Made by a program: the position numbers and the translations under genes. Positions 9,307 through 21,659 of a stretch of DNA of 64,000 bases are shown here, piece by piece. Below the pieces are notes generated by a model. That model saw only the letters and a list, made by a program, of their open reading frames with translations. It was not told where the DNA came from and ran no database searches. The stretch's first letter is position 1. Each line of letters starts with the position of its first letter. Origin of the DNA: Tetracentron sinense. Taxonomy: Eukaryota > Streptophyta > Magnoliopsida > Trochodendrales > Trochodendraceae. The stretch covers positions 3,970,501-4,034,500 of the forward strand of contig CM026560.1 of NCBI GenBank assembly GCA_015143295.1, in the 5' to 3' direction.

Positions 9307-10924
9307 TGTACACACAAATTTCAAGTATCTTTTTATGGTTTGACAACTTGATCCTTGTTGTCAAATTACCTCTATTGTTGTATGGAGTTTATTATTTTAT
9401 GCGAGGGATTATCCTTCCAATCTAAGTAAACCCGGATTATTAATTATCTTCCTGATTTGGGGAAGAACCTCTGATTAAGAAGAAGAATAAGAAGAAACAA
9501 ATATTGAATAAAGTTATATTTTTATTTATTCAAAGGGGTTGCCCAGATCCCATGTAGGTGTTACAGATGCCTCATTGAGATCTTAAGATTTCATAAAAGA
9601 AGAGAGAATTGGGGTGACCATTTTAGGAGGCTCACCTGATATTCTCCATGTCAAATGAGTCTTCTTCCTCGACTTGCTTGTTGTTGCTTGAAGGGGCGAA
9701 AAGAAATATCTATTTTCTTCTCTACACTTTTTGAGGGAATTTCTTCTCTTTATTCGTGTGGGTTTCTTATGAGAAATCCTATATTTATTGGTTTGAAAGA
9801 GTCTTTTTTGGTCTCTCTCTTTGACTCCCTTTTTTAGGGAAGTCAACTTGGATTCTTCTCTTAGAGGAGGTCAGCTCACGGGTCTTCTTTATCTGGAAAA
9901 CTCTTAGAGGAAAAAGAGAGTCCTCTTCTTTTGAGGACTCTTGTACCAGATTTTCTTTTTTTAGGAGAATTCTCGTACGATTCGAAAGGAAGAAAAAGAT
10001 AATATCTTCTCCTTAAAAAGTGAATGTTAAGTCACATCCCTTTTTAGGATATATGACAAAGTCTTAATCCTTTCATGATTATGGGGTGTCATGTGGCATT
10101 CCATAGGTTTTTAAAAGAGAGAGATCCTTATCTTGGGATCTCCAAAGTCAGAAGAATCTCCTTTTGAGATTCTCAGGACATGGCAGTCAATTATTGATTG
10201 TGATTTTATTTAAAAGAGAGTCCATGAGATTTAGCCTCATGGACATGTGTCAGCCTCTCGGAGGTTGGCACCTAAAGGATGGATCCGTGAGGTTTACCCT
10301 CACGAACCATACACGTGTCAACCTCTCGGAGGCTGGCACCTAACGGATAGTTCTATGAGGTTTACCCACGGACCAGACACATGTCAACTTCTCGGATGCT
10401 GACACCTAAAAGATGGATACATGAGGTCTGACACTTAACAGTTAGATCCGTGAAGTTTACTCTCATGGATCAGACACATGTCAACCTCTCGGAGGCTGGC
10501 ACCTAAAGGTTGGATCCGTGAGATTTACCCTCACGGATCAGACACATGTCAACCTCTCGAAGGCTGGCACCTAAATGGTGGATCTGTGAGATTTATTCTC
10601 ACGGACCAGATACATGTCAGCCTCTCGGAGGCTAGCACTTAAAGGGTGGATCAGTGAGGTTTATCCTTACAGAAAAAACACTTGTCAGCCTCTTGAAGGC
10701 TGACACCTAGGGATGTATTTGTGAGGTCTTTTCCTCACGGGCCACCCTCTGCCATGCTTAGTGGGATGATGGCCAGCCATCGGCATTAAATGCTGACAGG
10801 CTAAAGGACCGTGCGTGTCATAGGCACGCACTAATCTAAACCGTCTCTCTGAGAGACAATGATCTGGTGTGTGCAATTGCACATACACCTGGGCAATGGA
10901 TAGTGAGATTTCACTGCCCACACA
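9307..10924 (-). mobile_element. Probable LTR (minus orientation) of the 7.4-9.3 kb element
   Basis: On the minus strand this block could start TGTGTGGGCAGTG near 10924 and end in TGTGTACA at 9307, six bases before the candidate primer-binding site at 9285-9300. A TATA-like AATAAATATAGG lies at about 9775-9790 on the minus strand. The 68-bp tandem array at 10215-10745 lies upstream of it, in the expected U3. No second LTR was found, so both limits are approximate and the call rests on the flanking primer site. Confidence 0.45.
10215..10745. repeat. 68-bp tandem repeat, about 7.5 copies, two hairpins per unit
   Basis: The landmark CCTCTCGGAGG or a variant occurs at about 10253, 10322, 10389, 10485, 10553, 10621 and 10689, a period of 67-69 bp except for one 96-bp step. 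Each unit holds two dyads: GATCCGTGAG with CTCACGGATC (perfect at 10513-10522 and 10530-10539, 7-base loop), and GCCTC/GAGGC around TCG. The loops and spacers vary more than the paired arms. It is inside a probable LTR. Confidence 0.85.
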
Positions 10925-11029
10925 CTCACTACACGAGTTGTTTAGAATGTTTAATGGACTTAGATTCTGTATAGTCACACTTATACAAAAAAGAAAAAAG
11001 TGAAAAGAAGAAATTATCAAGTTTAAAGC

Positions 11030-12370
11030 CTTAGGTTGTTTGTTTAAATTTATGGGAAGTTCAATAACAAGTGAGTCGACAGAATAACAATTGAAAAGTT
11101 AGGTTAAGATCAAATATTCAATTGTTAGTTCACATTACACATCAAGAAAAATTGTGACCAATCTTTTATTAGTTGAATTCTTCAGAATTAGGTAAGAATT
11201 GTGGGAAACTGAGAATGTGAAGAGTCAAAGTTTTAACCTTATTAATAAATTGTGGATTAAATTGCATGTATTGTAATTTAAAATTTTTTGGAATATGTAT
11301 CGGTTACTAGTTTGGAACTTGCATGTTTTACTTGAGCATATTGCATAATTACAAAGTAGTACAGATGTTTGTGGGTGTCATCACTGTAAACCTTCACGAG
11401 ACTTTACTCGTCCACTAGGGTCACCTAGGAGTTTAAAAGCCTTGTTGCATTATGCCAAATGCAACTGGGGATCCCACGAAAGAGGATGTAGAGTTTAGTT
11501 CTATTTTGTTTATCATTGCTTGAGGACTAGCAATGTCTAAGTTTAGGGTTGTGATCGGTGCTAATTGTTATACATTTAAGTACTTCAAATTAAACTTGTT
11601 AGCTCCTTAGAGTGATCTTTTAGATTGTTTATGGTGCTTGGTTGTCTTTGTTGATCTCAGGTTTATGCGAGGAAAATAAGATAAAATTGAAGATTTAGAG
11701 ACTTCAAAGACTTAGAAGAGCTTCAACCATATGAAAGACTAAAAGAAGAAAGAATTCTGCAAAATTTTGTACCTTACAATCGATCGTAGTGTCATTACGA
11801 TCAATTGCAGGTCTTGTGCTACGATTGATGATAAACCTACGATGGATCGTAAACCTGGTAGAAGATTTCTAAAAATTGTACCTGAGTGCGATTAATCGCA
11901 AGTGTTTTGTGATCGATCACAGATCGACGTTTTGGCCTTGGAAATTGTGTACGAGAAAGAGGACGTTGTGTCCCATTGAGTTTCCAAAAACCCTAATTCG
12001 AGTGGAAACCCTCTTTCTATAAATAGGGAGGCCATTAGCCATAAAATTTAGTTGAGAATTTTCGATTTTAAGAAAAGAAGATGCTCTAGAGATCAAGGAA
12101 GTCATAAGGATGAGTTCATCATTTTTGCGGATAAATTAATTAGAACCATCATTCTCACCTATAAAGAACCTAGTAGTTGATAAATTAATTAGAAACCATC
12201 ATTCAATACTTGTTTTAGTTTAATTAGATTTAAATCAACTTTTCTCATCTATTAGTTTAGAATTAATCTTGATAAAAGGCAACGAAACCAACGCAATCCT
12301 CAGAGGTTCGACACCCTTACTAGTATTATTTTATGGAATTATTACTATAAGGAATAATTAAATTGAGTAA
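11030..12370 (+). mobile_element. 3' end and LTR of a Ty3/gypsy-type fossil
   Basis: Bases 11030-11550 look like the non-coding 3' part of a gypsy element, ending in a purine-rich stretch before TGATCGGTGCTAATTG at about 11551, which fits an LTR start. The LTR continues with a cluster of GATCGATC-type words (11778-11928), TATAAATA at 12018-12025, and GGTTCGACACCC near 12306. Bases 21660-22257 are a diverged relative of the same LTR. The element is broken; no coding part is attached. Confidence 0.5.
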
Positions 12371-13490
12371 CGATCAGTTGGCTAAGTGGAGCCCCAAAGA
12401 AATGAGCATATACTCGTGTATAAGTACTAGTCATTCTTTGCTACAGTGTGGGCATCGCCAATTTTTTGCTCCTCCACTATTTTTTCTCTTAGTTATTCCA
12501 GAAACTTGTACTTCTTTCCACATGGGTTTGACAAATTTTGCACAACTAAACCCAACTTCTTTCACATAGTTATCTTCTGCAGATTTAATAAGCTCAGCTT
12601 CTTGAAATTCAAAATCCCCTTCATCATTTTAAGAGGATTCTGGTTCCTTTCTTTTTCCAATGAGAACCATATTGAATCCTAGAAATAGTGAATAACAAAA
12701 CTAAAATAAAATACACTCACAAAAGATTTATGGTCTAATTTTCATTTCAAAATATTATTGATTTAATTATAGAGCTTTTCATACCTGGAGATGGAGACCA
12801 CTATATCAATTATTGCTGAAAAAGATGAATTAAAAGATGAGAAAGGGGGCGAGAAAGAGATGAGAGAGAGAGAGAGATCCATGAGATCCATGGGAGCAAA
12901 ACCAACCTCCTTTTATAGCCCTTTTCTTCCACCCTCCTTCTCCTTCGACTTTATCAATTGTTGTTGAAAAAAAATGAATTAAAAATGAGAAAGAGGGCGA
13001 GAAAGAGATGAGAGAGAGAGAGGGAGAGAGAGAGAGAGAAAGAGGGCTTACCTGAAAGGGATCCGTGGAGCAAAACCCTCCTTCTCCTTCTGTTGCCCTC
13101 TTCTTCCACCCTCCTTCTCCTTCTATTGTAACCCTCTACTTCCAAGGGTTCTAAGTGAGAAACCCCTCTATATAATTTGTAGCCCTTCTCCAAGGCTCTT
13201 AAGAAGGTTAATGTGAAATGACAAATAAGCCCCCTACTGTTCCACACATCTACCTGCATAACCATAACTCAACATTGATTTGCCGAACCCATTACAAAAT
13301 TTTACCGAACCAGATTAAAGACTCCAACGAACTTAGCCACACTAATAGGCGAACTCTATTTACAAGTTCAGTGAACCGGTCCCGTATTAGACAACCATGT
13401 AATTCATACAAACTAACGAACCGAAACTGCGAACTGGTTCGCTTCGAACTAGTTTGTGGTTCGGCCTAGTAGCCAGTGAACCAGGTAACC
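12371..13490 (-). other. LTR-like non-coding region with GA-rich tandem duplication
   Basis: Two diverged copies of a stretch of about 150 bp (about 12800-12920 and 12945-13090) share ATGAATTAAAA, GGGCGAGAAAGAGATGAGAG and a (GA)n run. A TATA-like ATTATATAG on the minus strand lies at about 13169-13178. A cluster of GAACC and GGTTCG words follows at 13279-13466. The layout matches the U3 of other LTRs in this window, so I suspect a minus-strand LTR remnant, but no ends were found. Short frames at 12363-12682 and 12954-13265 are not recognisable genes. Confidence 0.35.
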
Positions 13491-13618
13491 CTGGTTCTTC
13501 TCATGATTCTTCTGTTGTCGGGAATCATAGGCAATTACTTTCTCGTGTTGCATAAGAACACATCCTAGTTTAATGTGCAAAGCATCACTGTATACCACAT
13601 AACCTCCACTACCTAATG

Positions 13619-14130
13619 TAGGGGTGTATTCGAGTCGGGCTTGGCCCTGCTCGGCTCGGTTTGAAAATTTTCATCTATGCTCAAACTTGGCTTGGTTTGA
13701 AATTTTGTCATCTATATTCGAGCTCGGCTCGGCTCGAATCTGCTTGGTTAGGCTCGAGCTTGAATTGATTCGAGCCCGAGCCGAACTCGGATTAAATTAT
13801 TAAAAAATTAATTTTAAATAAAAATAATAATATTTTTATTATATATATAAGTATATAATAACTATATTATTTATATGTATTATAATTATATTACTTGTAT
13901 ATATAATAATGATATATATAATATTATTTTTTTATATAATATTCAAGTCGAGCCGAGCTCGAGCCGAACCGAATCAAACAGGCATTGGCTCGAGCTCGGC
14001 TTGAATACATTTTCAAACTCAAAAAATAGCTCGGCTTGACTCGGTCGAGCCTATTTTTTGAGCTCAAGTCGGGCTTTTTCGGGCCGAGCCGAGCCGAACT
14101 TCGAGCTAGCTCAGTTTGGATACACCCCTA
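13619..14130. mobile_element. hAT-type MITE, 512 bp, inside the chromovirus
   Basis: The termini TAGGGGTGTATTCGAG and, from the other end, TAGGGGTGTATCCAAAC are inverted repeats. They are flanked by 8-bp target duplications ACCTAATG (13611-13618) and ACCGAATG (14131-14138), 7 of 8 matching. The ends are rich in GAGCTCGGCTCG words that pair with each other; the core (13800-13950) is almost pure A+T. Chromovirus sequence resumes on both sides, so this insertion is younger than the chromovirus. It has no coding capacity. Confidence 0.85.
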
Positions 14131-15219
14131 ACCGAATGGAACTGCCAAGACTAGTGCTGTAGTGAGGTGCTTCTTCAACTCTAGGAAACTCTGTTCACAT
14201 TTGTCATTCCATGTGAACTTGACATTCTTCCTAGTACGGTGGGTGAGCAATGTTCCCAAGCTGGAAAATCCTTCTACGAATCTCCTATAATAGCCAACAA
14301 GGCCCAAAAAGCTCCTAATCTTTGTACCACTCTTGGGTCTTCCCCAATCTACTACTATTTTTATCTTCGCAGAATCCAATGAGATCCCTTGAGCTAAAAT
14401 TACATGGCCTAGAATGGATACACTTTCTAGCCAAAACTCACACTTGCTAGGTTTAGCATACAACTCATGCTCTCTTAGCTTCTTTAAAGTGTTCCGGGGG
14501 TGTCTATCATGATCCTCCCGCATTTTGCAATATATCAGGATGTCATCCACGAATAGTACCACATAATTATCCAAGGCTGCCCTGAATATCTGGTTCATCA
14601 AATCCATAAAAGTTGCTGGAGCATTTGTCAATCCAAATGGCATAACTAGAAAATCATAATATGTACATATCGAGTCTTGAAAGCAGTTGTAGAAATATCT
14701 TCCCCTTTTATCTTCAACTGATGGTAGCCTAATTGAAGATCAATCTTTGAGAAGTACTTGGCATTTTACAACTGATCGAATAAGTCATCTATCTGTGGCA
14801 ATGGATACTTATTCTTGATGGTGACCTTATTCAGTTGCCTACAGTCGATGCATGTACATCCTCATCGAACCATCTTTCTTCTTTATAAAGAGCACTGGAG
14901 CTCCCCATGGTGACACACTGGGTCTAATGAAACCCTTTTTTGATAACTCCTGGATTTGATCTTTCAATTCCTTCAATTCTGCTGGACTCATCCTATAATG
15001 TGCTCTTAAAATCAGTGCAATACAAAGAGCTAGATCAATCATGAACTCTATCTCTTTATCTAGTGGCAAACCAGGCAAGTTCTCAGGAAATACATTTAGG
15101 AATTCTTCCACCATTAGAATGCTAGAAGAATCCTGATCTTCTGGATTCGAGATGTTTAAAGCTGCGAATCTAGCAATATCCTTCTTCTTCAATCCTCGAA
15201 AATGGAATGGTGGTCCACT

Positions 15220-17426
15220 TGAAGGGGGATCCGGATAAAAATTTATACGGAAACTGGATCCCTATGATCTTTACACCATAGAAAGCAACTAAAATTATCT
15301 AAGAGTTTTAGTCATATTACCTCGGTGAATGATGTTCACCAGTGAAGCTAAATCCACTCGAACCGTCAGAACTTTTTTAGAGATTTCTCGAAGAAATACT
15401 CGAAGCTCGATCCTTGTTCTTCGCTATTCCCATAAAGCTTTAGAATCTCTCTTTGGAATTGAAGAAGCAAGAGGAAGAAGATGGAGTGTTGGTGTAGATT
15501 TTCTATCACCCAAATACCAAGGGTACAAAACCCTAAGCTTCAAAACCCAACTTGAATCACCCTTTATTACTCACGAAAATCCAAGGGATATTCCCTTGGG
15601 GCTCACAGTTGGAGAGGAGAGAAGGGAGAATTAAGAGAGAGAGAGAGAGAAGTGTACGGTCATGGGGGGTGTGGTGTATTTATAGGATTTGGATGGTTTC
15701 CCAATCCTAATCCAATTACAACATATCCCCTCAAGAGTCATTAATTAATAATAACTCTTATTATTAATAAACTCCTAGTTTAACTATAACTACTTTAATT
15801 ATAGTAATCCTACTAATTAAAGAGTCTTTTTTAAAAGAGGATTCCTTAATTAAAGGGATAAGTCAGCAACCAACAAAAGGGAGGAATCCTAGTCAAACTA
15901 GGAGACTACAACCAAAGGGGGGCATGAGCTTTAGGGGTTTCTTGGATTTCTAGTTGTAATCCAATTACAAATCATCTTAATCCTAATTGCATTCCAACCA
16001 TTGGAATTTAATTCCATTATAAATAGAGTTATTATTCAATAATTATTCAAGTAACCAAGTCCGAATCCAATTAGGATTACTAAAGTGGGCGCCCCACCCT
16101 AGGGTTTAAACCCATAGGCTTGGGCCCATATTAAAGGTGCATTCTTAATGGATTTATGGATATCGGTTAAACCCATTTTCTCTTTAATTAGGTTAATTAG
16201 ATATTACTAATATAATCCCTAGATTTAAATTAACAATTAATTTAAACCATAGATTAACTTTTAATCTATTTAATCAATTATTATCTTTTAATCAATTAAA
16301 TAATTGATTAACTTTTAATCAATTTATGAGCTTGTATTTCTTATGTGAGCATCTCCACAGATTGCTCTGGGACATTCTTACCCTGGCTTACCCAATGTTA
16401 TCCTATTGACCCTAAACAGAAATTACATCAGAATTGTAAGTGTCGTGAGATATCCATATTGCAATTGAATCTCAGTGTATGAACATTTAACTAATACGGA
16501 TCCCGCCACATGAACTTTTTAATTCAATTGATCATTCTAATTGCATTATCCCTAATGGGCCTTTGAAATTATTTATACTATCTAACTCATAGCCCATTGC
16601 ACATCATCCGGGTTTCCAAGACATTTGATTAAGCAATGAGAAACTTTTTCTCATTTAAAACATTTTGAGAAAACCTTTTTATTAGTATAATATATTTTGA
16701 ATAAAATATATTTCAAACTTGTTTTGTTTTGTTTCAAAATTACCTGCGCAGGATTTAAGCTTAATCGACTATCTTACCTCGGAACTTGGATAATCTCTCA
16801 AATTAATGAGTATGGATTTCTTGTTTGAAATTCATCATGACTCGAACAGCTTTCTGACTATCCACATGTCACTATATCGTATTCCCTAAGGTAGAGAATA
16901 CTTTGGTGAAATCAAAATAGTCAGATTACTGCTCAATTATAAATGAACTCATCAGATCTAAGGATCATTGAAACTGTTCAATGTGAATGAGAGACCAACT
17001 ATCTGATAGTATGTTTATGCAAGAGGTTTCTCATTGAATGCAATCAGTCAGTATACATTTAAGCACCCCGTATGTTGATGTGTAGTCTCCACTACAATAG
17101 TTTGAGATTGAACTACATCTCAACTATTGAGAACATTCTAGCATAGTGGCAGCCATATAAGTGAAGTGCCCAGCTTCATCTATAGCTGTGACTATATATG
17201 GTATAAGGAACTGGAAAAGTTATATCTACCTGTGATAATCCAATCACATAACTTTACTACAATATATCCTAAGGACCTTTATCGATATCTCATATCGTAT
17301 AGATCATCTCCTGATCATGGTCAATTGCCCATAATGAATACACAATAGATAAAGAAGAAGTGTTTATTAATCAAATTAATAAGAATCTTACAATCTGAAT
17401 GACTTTTCTGGGCATCATTTCTAACA
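15220..17426 (-). mobile_element. Solitary LTR-like insertion, 2.2 kb, inside the chromovirus
   Basis: On the minus strand it starts TGTTAGAAATGATGCCCAG and ends CCCCCTTCA, giving the TG...CA ends of an LTR. The flanks are AATGG and AGTGG on the minus strand (17427-17431 and 15215-15219), a 5-bp duplication with 4 of 5 matching. The chromovirus protease side lies to the right and the reverse transcriptase side to the left, so it is a clean insertion. No internal retroelement genes were seen, so it is either a solo LTR or a short non-autonomous element. The start is of Ty1/copia style, but the family is not certain. A (GA)n run lies near 15636-15650. Confidence 0.7.
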
Positions 17427-19083
17427 CCATTAACTGGCTTGAAGTGATAACTTTCTCAAAATAATCGATGTGGCCATGATAAGCTGAAAATCAATCCATG
17501 CCAAGGATAACATCGAATTCTTAGAGCTCGAGAATGATCAAGTCGGCTGGCATCTCTTGTTGTCTAATCCGAATGATACAAGACGATACACTCTATCTGC
17601 GATGACTGAACTGCCTACAGGTCAAACAATAGATAGTACATGCTCTAATGGGCTTGGTTCCATAGGAAAACCTTGGGTGAAACCAGGTGTGACAAACGAA
17701 TGAGTGAATCCGATGTCAAACAAGACTCTTCTGGATACTCATTAATTGATAGTGTGTCCTAAACCACATCATCAGATGTCTAGGCATCCTGTTCTGAAAT
17801 GGCAAAGAATTTTCCCTGAGCCATCGGTTGTGTAGTCTACCTAGCTGACAGCTTAGTACCCTGTGGTTGGGTTTGAGGGGGTTGTTGCTGGTTCTTGCTA
17901 GGACAATCCCTAATTCTATGGGTCAGATCCCTACAATGGAAACATCCTCCTGTGACTGTTCGGCATTCCCTCGGACTGTGTTTCTTGTTACATTGCCCAC
18001 ATATATCGAATATAGGTGTCCATACAGCAGGCTATTGCTCTAGGGGCTTGAGTGCATGGAGTTGTAGGTACTAGTGCATGCCTGTAAAACTAAGCCGACC
18101 TTGCTGGTGCTGGGCCTGAAGTCCTGCACCTTTTGTCCTAAGGACCCATTCTGCCTGGAGGAGCCCTAGTGAACCTCTCCTTCTGATTGTTCCATTTTCC
18201 TTAAGAATTCCTTTGAATTCTGCTCTGCTAACTGAACCCTGTCATTAACCTCAGCGAAGGTCTTAAGTCAAAACATGAAAACTCTATCCTTAATAGAGGA
18301 TCTCAATCCTCTCTCAAACTTCCTGGCCATCATCGTCTCAGTCGCGATCACATGTGGAGCAAACCTTGAGAGCTCTGAGAATGGGGCCTCATATTCGGCC
18401 ACTGACATGCTCCCCTGATCTAGAGTGAGGAACTCTACTTCTTTCTTCTCTCTGATTACAACTAAGAGTAATTATTGTAGAAGACATCAAGAAATTCTCC
18501 TTAAGTCCATGGTTGACCTGATCTTGTCAAGTCCCTAGTCCTGGTGGCTGCTCTCGACCAATGTTCTGCTTTCCCTTTCATGACAAAGGAAGCCCAAGTG
18601 ACCCTTTCAACTTCAGTAGGTGCCAAGACAGAGAACATCTTCTCTATCAGTATAATCAAAGCTTCTGCAACTATAGGATTTGTGGTCCTGTAGAATGACG
18701 GAGGTCTGAGTCTCCGACATATTTCAATCCCAGCTCATGCTCTGGGTGGGGGAGGTGCAGGTGCAACTGCAACAGGAGTAGCAGCAGGTTGTCTGGCTGC
18801 TAGTAAAGTCATGGTCTCAACAATAAATCCCAAGACCTAGGTCAAATCAGGTTGGTATTACTCTTAGTGTCGTAACGACCTCTATATGACATTGTCTCAT
18901 TCGGGATATCCTGAGAGCAAACAATAAATCATAAGTCTAATAAACAGAAAGTTTAAACATAAGGCTAACACTCAATGCTAAGCCTAAATAACTCTAGTGT
19001 TTTATTTATGATGTTGCTTTTCTAATTTCTGCTCGTTGCCTTACCCTGAAGGGACCTAATGCCTTGTGCTTTGATACCACCTC

Positions 19084-20990
19084 TGTCGTATTCCAAAATT
19101 TCATGTTGGTCAATGAGACCTTGGACCCGTGACACTGCATATCCATATCCATTTAACAACATATAAGGCATACTGAATGTGAGTCTCAAAATTTCTCCCA
19201 TAATATTAATAATAATCACAACTGTTGACCAACTCAAACAATAATAAGCTAATCATCCATATGATCTCAAATTTAGAAATTTAAACCTAAGCAACATCTT
19301 TAATTGTCTTATTACATCTCTTTCAACTGAAATAAAACAAAACTAACTAAATACTGGATCAGTAGTATGGATGATCCAAATCCACTTCAGTCTCACGATA
19401 ATCACCTTCTTGCTCCTCAGAGTACTCTTCCTCAATCAAAGGTCCCAGAGCATAAATATCTAATCCTCCTGAACATGTCGACATCAAAAATACAGCTGAG
19501 CAAACGAAAGCTTAGTGTATACAAAGTCTAGCTAACAATATCATAACATGTAATCATGGTCATGTTTTATCATATATAAACATATCTTACAGTTTATGTG
19601 CAGAAACATGTAAACATTGTATCATTCATTCATGGTATGCTGAGACTTGCTCGTGACTTGTGTAGACATGTAACACTTGTGCATGTTCATGTAAGTTCAT
19701 GTAATCATGCGTACAAATGCATGTAAGATGATTCGACAACACCTGTAACATAAATTTTTCCCAATGACATATAACAGGAATGATCCCTCATGACATGTAA
19801 CATGATACTTCCTAATGACATATAATCATGACGGTGCTTGTGCTCGTGAGATATATACTTGTAATACTTATCATGCGGTGCAACATGTGCCTAAATGTCA
19901 TGGTCAACCTTCATCTAGGTTATCTCTTAAATTCTGATATCAAACCATTGAAACTCCACCAAAGCCACCCATATAACGATGTTAGAGAATTCGAGGCTGT
20001 TAATATCATTCTAAGTATTAGCCTATTTGAAATTTAACCAACAATAGATGCATAATTACATATAATTATGTAGAAGTTCATACAAGGATAATTTATGTAC
20101 ATGGAAGGTATTCACAATTATAAACATCCAACATAATCCCTCCTTCCAATTCCATTCGTGTGCAAAAACCTCATAATCATCCATTCCTCTAATTTAAATC
20201 ATGAGCACGTGAAATTTCCAAAAAAACCAACATAATATCATGCATCATCATTAATATTGTCTTCCAATTACCATCATAAAAATCAGAATACATTGAATCT
20301 AACATTCATCATCCCATTCGAATATCCCTCATAATAACTCATAAAATATGCAATTTCTACCCTTAACATGATCAATAATTCATAATAACATACAAGCAAA
20401 ACTTCCATATCATAGAATATTTATTTCATATAGATTATTAGGTTAGAACAGTGTATAGTACCTTCCTTGATCGTTTCCCTACGATCCCTCACTTGAGACT
20501 GACATTGGATGTGGTCTCCAAGTTTTTCCCTCTTCTCCTTGCAATACCCTTTTGAGGAGTCTTAGGTTTTTCTCTCTATTGCTCTGTAACAAGTCTTAGA
20601 ATGATAGAAAACCTAAAACCTTAGAGGTCTATTTCTAGGCCAAGAAGTCCTTAGAGACTTCAAATTCTCGGATTTTGGATTTAGAAAGTGTTTTCTAGGC
20701 ATAACACTTAAGGGCGGTTGACTGGATGAGGTTTGTCGACTGGATTGGTCTGGCTACTGTTTTGTGCATTACGCAGCTTTCTCACCAGACGGTCGACCGG
20801 ATGTGTATGGCGATCGACCAGATTGCCCTGCACTTGGTTGTTTTACTACTTTTCTTCTTCCGAACCCTTGGTTATTATTCATACAACATTCACAAACATA
20901 AATAAAGATTAATTGAAGAGTTTTGACACAAAATTCAATGTTTCATTCAATTTGCATAAAGTTCAATACTTGAAGTTTTGGGTCTCTACA
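19084..20990 (-). repeat. 5' LTR of the chromovirus, about 1.9 kb
   Basis: On the minus strand it begins TGTAGAGACCC at 20990 and ends TACGACA at 19084, four bases before the TGGTATC primer site. It shares its end sequences and an interior block (near 20455-20590) with the solo LTR at 45334-47540. A cluster of GTCGAC and CGATCGACC words lies at 20712-20836. The bases next to its outer edge, 20991-20995 (GACTG), would be the target duplication, but the other end of the element is lost. Confidence 0.75.
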
Positions 20991-21659
20991 GACTGTGTCG
21001 TAGCCTCGGCATCCACTACCCTCCTCCTCCAGTGACCGAGCTCTATATCACAGAATATACCTCATCCACCCTATATTGGGTATAAGCCCGCATCCCTGTT
21101 GTGTGGGTCATCTATAGCCTCAATCTGTTCAACCTGTTTCGGGAACTAATAGCCTATTTTGAAATTTTGAATTCAATTATTAGAATGAAAGTGTAGTGAT
21201 TTTTTTTTTAAAAAGACTGTTGAGAAATTAAGTAGTTCATTTCATACCTCGGCCTCCTCTAATCTCTGATAATCCTCAAGTGTCCTCCACTGGTCTGGAG
21301 TCACCCTCTTATCTACAAAAGTGTACTACTTCTCCAGTGAGAGGTCGGGCATGTAAAAATTCTTGTATTAATAGTTCTTTCAAGCCTTGCACAGCACCGT
21401 GTTGCACCCACTCCTCTAGTTAAAAAATAGTTAATCACATGTGTGTAGTTAACCCTAGGGGGGTAAAGGGGACACGTTTCACCTATGGGTGCGATCAGGG
21501 GCGGAGCCACATAAGGCCCAAGAAGGACTGAAGCCCCCCTAAACTTTGGAAAAAATTCTATTTAGAATATCAAAGGGCGGGAGCAGGGGTAGAGCCGGGG
21601 GGACGAGGAGCTCTAGCCCCCCCTAAGTTTTGAGGAAAAAAATTGTTTGGCCTAATGCC
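20991..21659. other. Non-coding; fragments of hAT-type elements
   Basis: No gene is visible. At 21496 a CAGGGGCGGAGCCAC terminus follows GGTGCGAT, the same kind of end and target context as at 3984. A second terminus, CAGGGGTAGAGCCGG, begins about 21572. No right-hand ends were identified, so these are truncated or nested copies. Bases 21417-21480 resemble the short TIR family of 5950. Confidence 0.45.

Larger units (their letters stand above)
13490..20990 (-). mobile_element. Ty3/gypsy chromovirus fossil (Tekay/Del-like), broken
   Basis: Read on the minus strand, the parts come in normal order: LTR (19084-20990), primer-binding site TGGTATCAAAGC (19068-19079, initiator-Met type), gag with a CX2CX4HX4C zinc knuckle (about 17880-17960), protease region (about 17430-17560), reverse transcriptase (about 14131-15192, FVDD motif visible) and part of RNase H (13490-13610). 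Integrase and the second LTR are missing. Two later insertions sit inside it: the hAT MITE at 13619 and the LTR at 15220. It is an old copy with many breaks. The lineage call rests on the double zinc-knuckle region, the primer type and the LTR of about 1.9 kb. Confidence 0.8.

Noticed and set aside
10215-10745. A CRISPR array
   Set aside because: The repeats are contiguous tandem units without unique spacers, and the genome is a plant nuclear genome.
19068-19079. A tRNA gene or fragment
   Set aside because: Only a primer-binding-site match to an initiator-Met tRNA end is present; no cloverleaf. I saw no tRNA or rRNA gene in the window.
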